From JAEUNX01 sp034004685 (GTDB taxonomy: Bacteria > Pseudomonadota > Gammaproteobacteria > Burkholderiales > Rhodocyclaceae), in NCBI GenBank assembly GCA_034004685.1, contig JAVEWG010000006.1, positions 56,682 to 120,681 on the forward strand: a stretch of DNA of 64,000 nt, given 5' to 3'. The translations under genes were made by a program, and so were the position numbers. The notes under the pieces were generated by a model. It worked only from the letters and a program-made list of their open reading frames with translations, made no database searches and had not been told where the DNA came from. Shown piece after piece: positions 17,382 to 27,494 of this stretch; position 1 is the first letter of the stretch; each line of letters opens with the position of its first letter.

Positions 17382-18503
17382 ATGGATTTGGCATTCACCG
17401 ACGAACAGCAGATGTTGCGTGATTCCACGCGCCGCATGCTGAGCGAAACCGCGCCCATCAAGGTGGTGCGGGAAATGGAAAACGACCCCAAGGGCTATCC
17501 CAGCGCCCTGTGGGCCGCCATGGCCGAAATGGGCCTGACTGGCATCTGCATCGACGAGGCCCACGGCGGCATCGGCCTGGGCGCCCTGGAAACGGCGATC
17601 CTTTACGAGGAACTGGGCCGCAGCCTGGCCCCCACGCCCCATTTCGTGAGTTCGGTGCTGTCCGCCGGGCTCATCGCCCGGGCCGGCAGCCCGGCCCAGA
17701 AGGAGCAGTGGCTGCCCGCCATTGCCAGCGGTGAGGCCATCCTCACCCCCGCCTGGTTCGAGCCGGGTAACGGCTTCGGCCCGGAAGGCGTGCAGCTGGC
17801 CGCCGTCAGGAACGGCGAGGGCTACACCCTGTCGGGCAGCAAGCACCTGGTTTCCTTCGCCGCCGCCGCCCATCAGCTACTGGTGCTGGTGCGCAGCGGC
17901 GAGGCGGAAGAGGCCATCGACATCCTGCTGGTGGATTCCAAGTCCCCGGGCATCACCCTCTCCCGGCAAAAAACCATGGCGGACGACGCCCAGTACCGCG
18001 TCACCTTCAAGGACGTGGTGGTGCCCGCCGCGGCCCGCCTGGGAACTGCCGGCTGGAGCGACTGGCAGGCGGTACTCAAGGACGGCATGATCGCCCTGGC
18101 AGCCTGGGCGGTGGGCTGCGGCGATCGCGCCCTGGAGATGGCCGCCGAGTACGCCAAGGAGCGGGAGCAGTTCGGCCAACCCATCGGCAGCTTCCAGGGC
18201 CTTGCCCATCCCATGGCCGAGGTAGCCACCGTCATCGAGGCATCCCGCCTGCTGGCCCAGGAGGCCGCCTGGGCCCGGGACACCGGCCGGACTTACGCTC
18301 GCCTGGCGGTGATGGCCCATATCCAGGCAGCGGATGCCGCCCGCTTCTCCACCCGGGTTGGCCAGCAGGTCATGGGGGGGATTGGCTTCACCGTGGACAT
18401 TGACATGCAGCTCTACTACCGCCGGGCCAAGCAAAATCAACTGGCCTGGGGCGATGCCGACAGCCTGGAAGAGTTCATCGCCGCCGACGTGCTGGGCGAG
18501 TGA
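17382..18503 (+). CDS. Acyl-CoA dehydrogenase, second subunit
   Basis: The 373-residue protein starts MDLAFTDEQQMLRDS behind an AAGGAAACAG site. It has the acyl-CoA dehydrogenase fold, but its C-terminal signature is GGIGFTVDIDMQLYYRRA, the form seen in the non-identical partner of heteromeric dehydrogenases, rather than the G-T-x-E-I form of the upstream gene. The middle region is also degenerate (PAWFEPGNGFGPEG instead of the usual T-E-P-x-x-G-S-D). Together with the neighbour this suggests an alpha2-beta2 enzyme in which only one subunit is fully catalytic. The pair stands apart from the main acyl-CoA cluster near 45-58 kb. Confidence 0.87.
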   Translation: MDLAFTDEQQMLRDSTRRMLSETAPIKVVREMENDPKGYPSALWAAMAEMGLTGICIDEAHGGIGLGALETAILYEELGRSLAPTPHFVSSVLSAGLIARAGSPAQKEQWLPAIASGEAILTPAWFEPGNGFGPEGVQLAAVRNGEGYTLSGSKHLVSFAAAAHQLLVLVRSGEAEEAIDILLVDSKSPGITLSRQKTMADDAQYRVTFKDVVVPAAARLGTAGWSDWQAVLKDGMIALAAWAVGCGDRALEMAAEYAKEREQFGQPIGSFQGLAHPMAEVATVIEASRLLAQEAAWARDTGRTYARLAVMAHIQAADAARFSTRVGQQVMGGIGFTVDIDMQLYYRRAKQNQLAWGDADSLEEFIAADVLGE

Positions 18504-18640
18504 TGCAGCGGCCGCGCCGATCCAGGCGCGGCCCATCTCGGGGCAGGCTTTAAACGCGCCTGCGGACCCGGCCGGGTCCGCCCCGGGCCACCGGCGTGGG
18601 TCGTGCAAAGCCCCGCCCGGATCGATGGAGAACAGACCCG

Positions 18641-19006
18641 ATGCGAACTGACAAATGGCTATGGGCGGCCCGTTTTTTCAAGACCCGTAGCCTGGCCAGC
18701 GATGCCCTGGACGGCGGCAAGATCAAGATCAACGGCGTCACGGCCAAGCGCTCGAAGGAGGTCAAGTCCGGAGACACCCTGCACATCCGAGCCGGCGAGC
18801 AGGAGTGGGAAGTGGTGGTTCGAGGCCTCAACGACCAGCGCCGCCCCGCCCCCGAAGCCCAGTTGCTCTATGAAGAAACAGCCCAAAGCCGGCAACGGCG
18901 GGAAGAATCCCTGGCCTTGCGCAAGCTGGCCCCCACCCCGGGGGAAGACCTGAGGGGCCGCCCCACCAAACGGGACAGGCGAGAGCTTGAACGCTTCTGG
19001 AGCTAG
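18641..19006 (+). CDS. hslR: Hsp15-like S4 RNA-binding protein
   Basis: The 121-residue protein begins MRTDKWLWAARFFKTRSLA, the classic start of the S4 domain of Hsp15, and continues with GGKIKINGVTAKRSKEV. Hsp15 binds stalled 50S subunits that carry nascent chains and helps recycle them after heat stress. An in-frame upstream ATG at 18596 would add 15 residues unlike the family, so 18641 is preferred. The C-terminus is highly charged (RGRPTKRDRRELERFW). The stop codon lies inside the left arm of an inverted repeat. Confidence 0.9.
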   Translation: MRTDKWLWAARFFKTRSLASDALDGGKIKINGVTAKRSKEVKSGDTLHIRAGEQEWEVVVRGLNDQRRPAPEAQLLYEETAQSRQRREESLALRKLAPTPGEDLRGRPTKRDRRELERFWS

Positions 19007-19163
19007 GAGCCTGTCGGACTTGGGACTGATCTACTGCGCCGGTGGGAGCGGGGTTTTACCCGACTTTTCGCTACATGGAGCCACCATGCGCCTCAAGATC
19101 GGGCAAACCTGTCGGCCCTCTCCCCCTCGGCTCGCAATGACCGCTTAAGTCCGACAGGCTCCT
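19005..19163. repeat. 159-bp element with 17-bp perfect terminal inverted repeats
   Basis: AGGAGCCTGTCGGACTT at 19005-19021 is matched perfectly by its reverse complement at 19147-19163. The 125 bases between show no gene. The element fills nearly all the space between the convergent hslR and katG genes, and its left arm includes the hslR stop codon. It could be a miniature inverted-repeat element or a large bidirectional transcription stop. The arm resembles the stem at 30258-30306 (12 of the first 15 bases match), so both may belong to one dispersed family. Confidence 0.65.
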
Positions 19164-19172
19164 GGCCCTTCG

Positions 19173-21368
<2,196 letters not shown>

Positions 21369-22323
21369 GATGGGCTCTCTCCTCTTGCAATGAAGCGGGT
21401 ATCCGCTGAACCAATCTTAGCGATAAAGCATGTCCGTTTCCGCCCAATTACGCCAATGGGGGTGATTTGATAAAACTATCATGAAGTAATTTTCCAGTAT
21501 CCCAATCAATCCAGGAGCTGTTCAAGCGGGGAGGGTCTGCCGGGAACCATGCCCCAATTTGGCTCAGCTCGCCTCCTCCATGGCCGGACGGCTTTCGTTT
21601 GCGCCCACGAGCGGACGCTGAGCATCCATCAGACGTATCATTCCTGGCCGGCCGCGGCCACAACCTTGCAGTGGAGATCAGAGCCAAGCGCATCCATCGA
21701 TCAGCCGTCGCACGGGCTCCAAATGGAGCGGCCACCACGCCATCCAGAATCGCGCTTGACCACCCACCCGCATCACCACCTTCCCACCAGGCCCATTGAT
21801 TTATGGCAAGCCATCGCCGGCCCAGATCTTGCTCTGAATTCGAAGGCCACCTGTCCGGGGCAGCGGGGTTTCAGGGTCAGGAAATCACCCGGACGGGCAG
21901 CTGCGGGGATTTCCAACTCGAATTTCAGGCTGGCGATGGCGGCCACCGGGGGTTTCCTGAAGTCGAGGAATCCGATTCCACCACGCTCGCTCCGACGGGG
22001 CATCCGGCCCCGAAATGCTCGTGCGGGTCAGGCAACAGCCAGCGTGCAGCGACCCATTTAGCCGAGACTCCCAAGGCCGAAATCTCCATGCAAACTTTTC
22101 GATTAATCTATTTTTCGCACGAAAACCACATTTAATGATTTACCCTTTATTTTGGGTAGGTTTCGGGGGGCGGGGATTCCCCAAGCTCCCCATCAACCGC
22201 GCCCCCGGGGTTCGGGGTTTACCGCCCGCGAGGCAGATCACCTGACCATCGAAAAACATCCGCTAGCTTCGAGACAGCCCTCTCGGCCCAGCGACGATCC
22301 GGAAGCAAAGCAAGGAATCGTGC
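21369..22323. other. Long non-coding stretch between divergent katG and GGDEF genes
   Basis: These 955 bases contain no reading frame resembling a known protein; frames that stay open do so because of high GC. Near katG, the AT-richer part 21395-21500 probably holds its promoter, including TGATA-AAAC-TATCA at 21468-21481, a 14-bp perfect inverted repeat. It does not match the full OxyR consensus. Bases 22095-22150 are AT-rich too. The rest shows nothing I can name. Confidence 0.4.
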
Positions 22324-23511
22324 GTGCATAGCCAAACTCTGCTGATCATTGCGTCGATACTGATGGGGCTGGTGACGACGGTCCTGGTCGCCATGGGGTA
22401 TTTCAACCGCGCCATCCCCGGCCTGCGGGGCTGGGCGATGTCCTATCTGTGCGGCTTCCTGTATTGCCTGATCCTCCTGGCGCACGGCGCGCTGAGCGAG
22501 CCTTGGTTCGTGATCGGCTCCCAGGCGCTGATTTTCCTCACGGCCTATCTGGGTTTCGTGGCCGCGCGAACCTATGTCGGCAGGCCGCGGCTCCCCCACC
22601 GCTACGCCGTCTGCGTACTGGCGGCCCTGGTGATCCTGGTCCTCCGTTTCACGGTTCAAACCCCCAATCCAGGGCTTCGCTTCGCGGTCTCCAGCATGAT
22701 GACTGGAACACTATTCCTGCTCAGCGCGCGCACCCTGGCCACCGGGGGCATGGGGCGCTTTCCTTCCCGCTACCTGTTTGCCCTCACCAGCGGGGGGCAT
22801 GGGATATTCCTGTTGCTGCGTCCGGTGCTCTTCAAGCTCGGCGAGGGAGGGGTGTTCGACGCCACCCACTCGCTGGCGCTGTCCCAGTTCATCGTCCTCG
22901 AATCCATCGTCGCCATGACCCTGATGGCCTTTGGCGCCCTCATGCTGGCCAACGAGCACAGCACCATGGAGCTGCGCCGCCTCGCCGAACAGGATCCCCT
23001 CACCAGCGTTTTCAATCGCCGCTCCTTTCTCGCCCTGCTGGATAAGACCCTGAGTCAGGCCCACAGGAAGAACCGGCCCCTCTCCGTGCTCCTGGTGGAT
23101 CTGGATCACTTCAAGTCGATCAACGATACCTGGGGCCACAAGGGTGGTGATGAAGCCCTCCGCCATTTCGTCGGCGTCACCGCCAGTGGCCTGCGCAATG
23201 GGGATTTGATCGGCCGCCTGGGGGGCGAAGAGTTCGCCATTTTACTGGCTGACTCAGAGCTGCCGGATGCTGCTGCCATCGCCGGGCGCCTGCGGGCTTT
23301 GGTGGCGGACAGCCCCCTCCCCATGCCCCAGGGCACGATTCAGCTGACTGTCAGCATCGGCGTAGCCCTTGCCGGGGAGTGCGAAACCCCCGAGGCCTTC
23401 CTGCATCGGGCCGACAAGGCCATGTATCTGGCCAAGGAGCGGGGCCGCAACCGTATCGAGATCATGGCGTCGGAAGCAGACCTGCATTTGCAGACCTGCC
23501 CCACCGGGTAG
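22324..23511 (+). CDS. Membrane-anchored diguanylate cyclase (GGDEF)
   Basis: The 395-residue protein has about six hydrophobic segments in residues 1-210, then a GGDEF domain that makes cyclic di-GMP from two GTP. The active-site loop reads RLGGEEFAILL near residue 300. An RxxD inhibitory site (RNGD) lies exactly five residues before GGEEF, so feedback inhibition by product is expected. VFNRRSFLALLDK and DLDHFKSINDTWGHKGGDEAL show the nucleotide and metal residues. The GTG start gives MHSQTLLIIASIL, directly entering the first membrane helix. The signal sensed is unknown. Confidence 0.92.
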   Translation: MHSQTLLIIASILMGLVTTVLVAMGYFNRAIPGLRGWAMSYLCGFLYCLILLAHGALSEPWFVIGSQALIFLTAYLGFVAARTYVGRPRLPHRYAVCVLAALVILVLRFTVQTPNPGLRFAVSSMMTGTLFLLSARTLATGGMGRFPSRYLFALTSGGHGIFLLLRPVLFKLGEGGVFDATHSLALSQFIVLESIVAMTLMAFGALMLANEHSTMELRRLAEQDPLTSVFNRRSFLALLDKTLSQAHRKNRPLSVLLVDLDHFKSINDTWGHKGGDEALRHFVGVTASGLRNGDLIGRLGGEEFAILLADSELPDAAAIAGRLRALVADSPLPMPQGTIQLTVSIGVALAGECETPEAFLHRADKAMYLAKERGRNRIEIMASEADLHLQTCPTG

Positions 23512-23527
23512 GTTGCGGGGTATCGGC

Positions 23528-24010
23528 CTACCGCCGCCGCATCCCGGTCCATGCCTCCGGCAGGGCGATCTCCCCCTTGCGATCGAAGGGCACATCCCCG
23601 AAGGGCCCGCCCACCAGCTTGCCGTGGATCTGGTAGGGCAGGGTTTCCCGGCCCTCCGCCCCGGGCTTGAAGCGCTGGGCCTGCTTGAGGAGGATGGAAA
23701 GGTTGCTCACCCCTTCCACCTCCACCAGGGTGTCGGAAAGCCGCCCCAACACCACCGGCCGGTTGCTGGCCCCCTGGGCGAACTCCGCGCCGTTGAGTTC
23801 CACCGCAAAAGTGAGGCCCTTGATGGCGATGTCCCGGTCGTTGGGATTGTGCATCCGCAGGGTGAGGCGGAAGCGCTGCTCCACCAGCCCGCCGCCGGTG
23901 AGGGTGATGTCCGCCAGGCTCACCTTGGGGGCCTCCAGGCCGATGGGCAGGCCCGCGCAGCCTGCCAGGGCCAGGGCCACCGCTGCCAGCAGGAAAGCAC
24001 GCCGCTTCAT
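23528..24010 (-). CDS. LEA14-like (LEA type 2) lipoprotein
   Basis: The 160-residue protein starts MKRRAFLLAAVALALAGCAG, a lipoprotein signal peptide with the lipobox Cys at residue 18. The mature part resembles the LEA-14/WHy beta-sandwich (RLTLRMHNPNDRDIAIKG is typical). Such lipoproteins sit in the periplasm, probably on the outer membrane; their role is uncertain. The frame is open far upstream, but the lipobox start at 24010 is clear. It overlaps the preceding dehydrogenase by four bases and is the last gene of a three-gene unit. Confidence 0.85.
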   Translation of the reverse strand: MKRRAFLLAAVALALAGCAGLPIGLEAPKVSLADITLTGGGLVEQRFRLTLRMHNPNDRDIAIKGLTFAVELNGAEFAQGASNRPVVLGRLSDTLVEVEGVSNLSILLKQAQRFKPGAEGRETLPYQIHGKLVGGPFGDVPFDRKGEIALPEAWTGMRRR

Positions 24011-24882
24011 GCCTTGCTGCCTTCCCGCTCCAGTACCCGCAGCAGGCTGGCGGTATCGTCCCGCCCCCAGCCCTTGGCCATCAGGGCGTTGAGTTGCTGC
24101 CAGACCTGGGCCGCCACCGGCAGGGGCGCCCCCAGGCGGGCGGCATCCGCCAGCGCCAGGCCGAAATCCTTGTGATGCAGGCGGGCTTCGATGCCGGCGG
24201 CGAAATCCCGCCCCACCATGCGCGCCCCCATCACCTCCAGCACCCGGGAGGCGGCCGAGCCCCCCAGGAGCGCGGCGCGCACCGCCGCCAGGTCCACCCC
24301 GTGGGCGTGGGCCAGATGCATGGCCTCGGCGCAGGCCTGGATGGCGGACACCATGATGAGCTGGTTGCAGGCCTTGGCCACTTGGCCGGCCCCCGGCGGG
24401 CCGATGTGCACCAGCTTTTGCCCCATGGCCATGAGGAGCGGCCGGACCCGTTCCAGCACCGGGATTTCGGCCCCCGCCATGATGGCCAGGGAGGCTTCCC
24501 GGGCCCCCACCTCGCCGCCGGACACCGGCGCATCCACCCAGCCCAGGCCCCGGGCGGCATAGTCCGCCGCCAGTTCCCGGGCCACCCCGGGGGCGATGGT
24601 GCTCATGTCCACATGGATGCCGCCGGGCTGAAAGCCCGCCAGCAGCCCCGCCGGCCCCCAGGCCAGGCCCGTCACGTCGGCGCTGGCGGTGACGATGGTC
24701 ACCACCACCTCGCTGCGGGCCGCCAGCTCCGCCGGGCTGGCGCACACCGCCGCCCCCAGGGCCGCCAGGGGTGCCGCCGATTCCGGCTTGCGCGCCCACA
24801 CCGCCAGATCGTGGCCCGCCGCCAGCAGGTGCCCGGCCATGGGCCGGCCCATGGCCCCCAGGCCGATGAAGCCGACCCTCAC
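24007..24882 (-). CDS. 3-hydroxyisobutyrate dehydrogenase family oxidoreductase (copy 2)
   Basis: The 291-residue protein has the Rossmann start MRVGFIGLGAMGRPMAGHLL and the family signature HVDMSTIAPG. DAPVSGGEVGA lines the substrate site, and the catalytic Lys is in GQVAKACNQLIM. The family includes 3-hydroxyisobutyrate, tartronate-semialdehyde and related beta-hydroxyacid dehydrogenases and imine reductases; the substrate cannot be chosen. It overlaps both neighbours by four bases (ATGA), so the two dehydrogenases and the lipoprotein are co-translated. Confidence 0.88.
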   Translation of the reverse strand: MRVGFIGLGAMGRPMAGHLLAAGHDLAVWARKPESAAPLAALGAAVCASPAELAARSEVVVTIVTASADVTGLAWGPAGLLAGFQPGGIHVDMSTIAPGVARELAADYAARGLGWVDAPVSGGEVGAREASLAIMAGAEIPVLERVRPLLMAMGQKLVHIGPPGAGQVAKACNQLIMVSAIQACAEAMHLAHAHGVDLAAVRAALLGGSAASRVLEVMGARMVGRDFAAGIEARLHHKDFGLALADAARLGAPLPVAAQVWQQLNALMAKGWGRDDTASLLRVLEREGSKA

Positions 24883-25757
24883 GCCTCGCCCCCGCTCATC
24901 CGCTCCAGCAGTTTGAGCATGGCGATGGAGTCCTCCTCACCCAGGCCGCTGCCCACCATGGCGTTGAACATCTGGGCGGTGGCCGCCGAAGAAGGCAGGG
25001 CCAGGCCCAGGCGGTGGGCTTCCTCCAGTACGATGCGCATGTCCTTCTGGTGCATCCATGCCTTGAAGCCGGGCTTGAAGTTGCGGTCGAGCATGCGCTG
25101 GCCGTGGTTCTCCAGGATGCGGCTGTAGGCAAAGCCCCCCAGGAGGGCCTCCCGCACCTTGGCCGGGTCTACCCCGCTCTGGCGGGCAAAGTTGAGGGCC
25201 TCGGCCACCGCCGCCACCCCCACCCCGGTGAGAATCTGATTGCAGGCCTTGGCCACCTGGCCGGCGCCGGCCTCCCCCACCCGGGTCACGGTTTTTCCCA
25301 TGGCCTGGAGCACCGGCAGCACCCTGTCGAAGGCCGCCTGGCTGCCCCCCACCATGATGGTGAGGGTACCGGCGATGGCCCCCACCTCCCCCCCGGAAAC
25401 CGGCGCATCCAGCATGGGAATGCCCTTTTCCGCCAGGCGAGCAGCGATGTCCTGGGCGGCGGCCGGGGCGATGGTACTCATGTCCACGAAAATCAGCCCC
25501 GGCCCGGCGCCTTCTGCCACGCCCTCCGGCCCCAGGGCCACCTGGGCCACATCCGGCGCGTCGGCCACGCAGCTCACCACCACCTGGGCGCCGGCCGCCA
25601 CCTCCGCCGCGCTGGCGCACTCCATGGCCCCCGCCGCCACCAGGGGCGCCCGGGATGCCGCCCGCCGGGCCCACACCCGGACACGATGGCCGGCCTTGAG
25701 AAGATTGAGGGCCATGGGCCGCCCCATCAGCCCCAATCCGATGAATCCCACTTCCAT
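24879..25757 (-). CDS. 3-hydroxyisobutyrate dehydrogenase family oxidoreductase (copy 1)
   Basis: The 292-residue protein begins MEVGFIGLGLMGRPMALNLL behind a CAGGAGAAACGC site, so the longer upstream frame is rejected. It carries the full beta-hydroxyacid dehydrogenase set: FVDMSTIAPA, DAPVSGGEVGA, and the catalytic Lys in AGQVAKACNQILTG. It is a clear but diverged paralogue of the gene downstream, indicating an old tandem duplication, perhaps with different substrates. It heads the three-gene unit and diverges from ybiB. Confidence 0.88.
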   Translation of the reverse strand: MEVGFIGLGLMGRPMALNLLKAGHRVRVWARRAASRAPLVAAGAMECASAAEVAAGAQVVVSCVADAPDVAQVALGPEGVAEGAGPGLIFVDMSTIAPAAAQDIAARLAEKGIPMLDAPVSGGEVGAIAGTLTIMVGGSQAAFDRVLPVLQAMGKTVTRVGEAGAGQVAKACNQILTGVGVAAVAEALNFARQSGVDPAKVREALLGGFAYSRILENHGQRMLDRNFKPGFKAWMHQKDMRIVLEEAHRLGLALPSSAATAQMFNAMVGSGLGEEDSIAMLKLLERMSGGEA

Positions 25758-25792
25758 TGCGTTTCTCCTGACAGATACCGGTTCCGCCCCGT

Positions 25793-25847
25793 AGGGTGCG
25801 CTTGCGCTTCCGGGGCCGTGAATTTGCTTGGCGCGTAAGCGCACCCT
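25793..25847. repeat. Hairpin repeat in the divergent ybiB promoter region
   Basis: AGGGTGCGCTT at 25793-25803 is perfectly complementary to AAGCGCACCCT at 25837-25847, with an unrelated 33-base loop. It resembles dispersed REP-like hairpins of betaproteobacteria (from memory) and lies between two divergent genes where a terminator is not expected. Confidence 0.45.
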
Positions 25848-25939
25848 CCCGGATTGTAGCCCCACCGCACCCCGGCCCTTCCCGCCGGGCGCGGGAGCCG
25901 CTACCGTGAACCGATCCAACCCGCTTTGACAAACCCACC

Positions 25940-26857
25940 ATGAACTTCGCACCCCTCATCAAGGAAATCGGCCGTGGCGCCAAGGGCGCCGCGCCCCTCT
26001 CCGCCCATCAGGCCCATGAACTCTTCGGCGCCATCCTGGACGGCCAGGTGCCGGACCTGGAGCTGGGGGCCATCATTCTTTCCATGCGCATCAAAGGGGA
26101 AACCCCGGCGGAAGTAGCGGGCTTCATGGCCGCCCTGGACGAGCGCACCCCCCAGCTGGCGGTGCCCGCCGGCCCCCGCTGCGTGGTGCTGCCTACCTAC
26201 AACGGCGCCCGCCGCCAGCCCAACCTGATGCCGCTCCTGGCCCTGCTCCTGGCCCGGGAAGGGATTCCGGTGCTGATCCAGGGGCGCCACGATTTCGAAT
26301 CCCGGGTGAGCCCCTTTGACTTGCTGGCAGAACTGGGCATCGCCCCCGCCGCCAGCCTGGCGGAGGCAGAGGCGCGACTGGCGGGCCAGCACCTGGCCTG
26401 CCTGGGCCTGGAGCAACTGGTGCCCGGCCTGGATCGCCTGCTGGCCCTGCGCCCCCGCCTGGGGGTGCGCAACTCCGGCCACACCCTGGCCAAGCTCCTC
26501 AACCCCTGCCGGGGCCGGGAAGTGCGGGTGGTGGCGGTGACCCACCCGGAATACCTGGAGCGGATGCACGCCTACCTGGTGGGCAGCGGCGGCAGCGCCA
26601 TGCTGCTGCGGGGCACCGAGGGGGAGGTCTACGCCAATCCCCGCCGCCAACCCCGCCTCAAAGGCTTTGCCGCCGGCCGGGCATGGGTGCTGGCGGAAGC
26701 GGAGGAAGGGGGCGCCCCGCCCCTGGCTGGCCTGCCGGACAGCCCGGCCATCGCCGACAACGCGGCCTGCATCCGGGCCATGCTGGCAGGCAGCCGGCCC
26801 ATTCCGGCCCCCATCCAGACCCAGGTGAAGGCCCTGGTGGCGCTGGCCCGGGGCTAG
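25940..26857 (+). CDS. ybiB: DNA-binding protein YbiB (TrpD2-like)
   Basis: The 305-residue protein is a glycosyltransferase-family-3-fold relative of anthranilate phosphoribosyltransferase. It starts with an all-helical domain (residues about 1-65, ELGAIILSMRIKGETPAE) and continues into the alpha/beta domain with NSGHTLAKLLNPC. YbiB/TrpD2 proteins lack the enzyme's activity and bind DNA without sequence specificity; in E. coli the gene is LexA-controlled. In other proteobacteria ybiB often lies beside nitrate assimilation genes (from memory), as here, with nasA 637 bp downstream. No LexA box was recognised. Confidence 0.87.
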   Translation: MNFAPLIKEIGRGAKGAAPLSAHQAHELFGAILDGQVPDLELGAIILSMRIKGETPAEVAGFMAALDERTPQLAVPAGPRCVVLPTYNGARRQPNLMPLLALLLAREGIPVLIQGRHDFESRVSPFDLLAELGIAPAASLAEAEARLAGQHLACLGLEQLVPGLDRLLALRPRLGVRNSGHTLAKLLNPCRGREVRVVAVTHPEYLERMHAYLVGSGGSAMLLRGTEGEVYANPRRQPRLKGFAAGRAWVLAEAEEGGAPPLAGLPDSPAIADNAACIRAMLAGSRPIPAPIQTQVKALVALARG

Positions 26858-26870
26858 TCAGGCGTGTGGT

Positions 26871-26931
26871 GGCGGGATGAATCCCGCCCTACGCATCCGG
26901 CGATGGGCCGTAGGGCCGGATTCATCCGGCC
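26871..26931. repeat. Paired REP-like hairpins
   Basis: Two 18-bp palindromes lie close together: GGCGGGATGAATCCCGCC at 26871-26888 and GGCCGGATTCATCCGGCC at 26914-26931. They are flanked inward by CCTACG and its complement CGTAGG, so the whole unit is itself symmetrical. A similar unit with the same stem-GA-stem-CCTACG layout occurs at 58677-58723. The pair follows the ybiB stop and may act as terminator. Confidence 0.6.
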
Positions 26932-26948
26932 GGTTGGAGGCGCGGCCT

Positions 26949-27288
26949 CTACCGGCCGGGGCCAGCCTCCTCCGCCAGCAACCTGCCCAGCGCCCCCCCC
27001 AGATCCAGATCATCCACGGGGCCAAAAGCCTGGCGGCGGATGCGCCCCTGGCGGTCGATCAGCACCACGGTCGGCGTCCCCTGCACGGCGTAGGCGCCCA
27101 TGGTGGCGGGGATCCGCGCCCCCGCCACCGCTTCGTCCCCCCCACCGAATGGGTGATCCGGTACTCATGCAGAAAAGCTGCCGGGGCCGCGGGGGTCTTG
27201 GCGGCGTGGTGCTCGAACACCGTGCCCAGCCCCCGCCCCCCAGGGCGGTGAGGGAGAGGGGCTGATCGGTGTTGAACCACTGGCTCAC
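26949..27288 (-). pseudogene. Broken redoxin/TlpA-like gene lacking its CxxC active site
   Basis: Conceptual translation on the minus strand gives SQWFNTDQPLSLTALGG, then after a frame change GLGTVFEHHAAKTPAAPAAF followed by LHEYRITHSVG, then after a second frame change MGAYAVQGTPTVVLIDRQ and AFGPVDDLDLG. These pieces match, in order, the N-terminal, middle and C-terminal parts of a thioredoxin-fold redoxin family known to me. The segment with the Cys-x-x-Cys centre, between ALGG and GLGTVF, is deleted. The second frame change lies at a run of seven G/C bases (27136-27142) and might be a one-base loss or a sequencing error; the missing active site cannot be. The gene is therefore dead. Confidence 0.75.
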
Positions 27289-27360
27289 CCGTCAATCGGG
27301 CGCCTTGATCCAGACCATGCCCCTGGACGGTGCCAGGCCAGCGCAGGCGCCCACCGCCCG

Positions 27361-27377
27361 GGCACCGCCATGGTGCC
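27361..27377. promoter_or_regulatory. Candidate NtrC-type enhancer site upstream of nasA
   Basis: GGCACC-GCCAT-GGTGCC has GCACC and GGTGC arms spaced by 5 bases, matching the core and spacing of the NtrC consensus (TGCACC-N5-GGTGCA) apart from the outermost bases. It lies about 78 bp before the sigma-54 promoter of nasA, a normal distance for an enhancer. Confidence 0.5.
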
Positions 27378-27453
27378 CGGGCAAGCCCCCGGCGCACCAT
27401 CCCGTCGCCCAAAGCGCCCCCGGGAACGAGAGCACCCGGGCTTTTCGGCGAAA

Positions 27454-27469
27454 CGGCACGATTCCTGCT
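27454..27469 (+). promoter_or_regulatory. Candidate sigma-54 (-24/-12) promoter of nasA
   Basis: CGGCACG-ATTC-CTGCT matches TGGCACG-N4-TTGCT except for T-to-C at the first base of each box. The invariant GG (27455-27456) and GC (27467-27468) are exactly 10 bases apart. Transcription would start near 27480, giving a leader of about 15 bases before the nasA ATG. Confidence 0.5.
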
Positions 27470-27494
27470 GAACAGCCTCCACAAGGAGTCCAGC

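Noticed and set aside
21468..21481. OxyR binding site upstream of katG
   Set aside because: TGATA-AAAC-TATCA is a nice palindrome, but the four-part spaced OxyR pattern is not present, so only an unnamed candidate site is reported.
21549..22061. 170-codon frame between katG and the GGDEF gene
   Set aside because: No ribosome binding site, no known domain, and several overlapping alternative frames of equal quality.
23528..24799. A 423-residue minus-strand frame that could suggest a fusion protein
   Set aside because: The upstream part is an out-of-frame reading of the dehydrogenase gene; the lipobox signal peptide fixes the real start at 24010.
26871..26931. CRISPR-like repeats
   Set aside because: Only two different palindromes, no regular spacers and no cas genes in the window.
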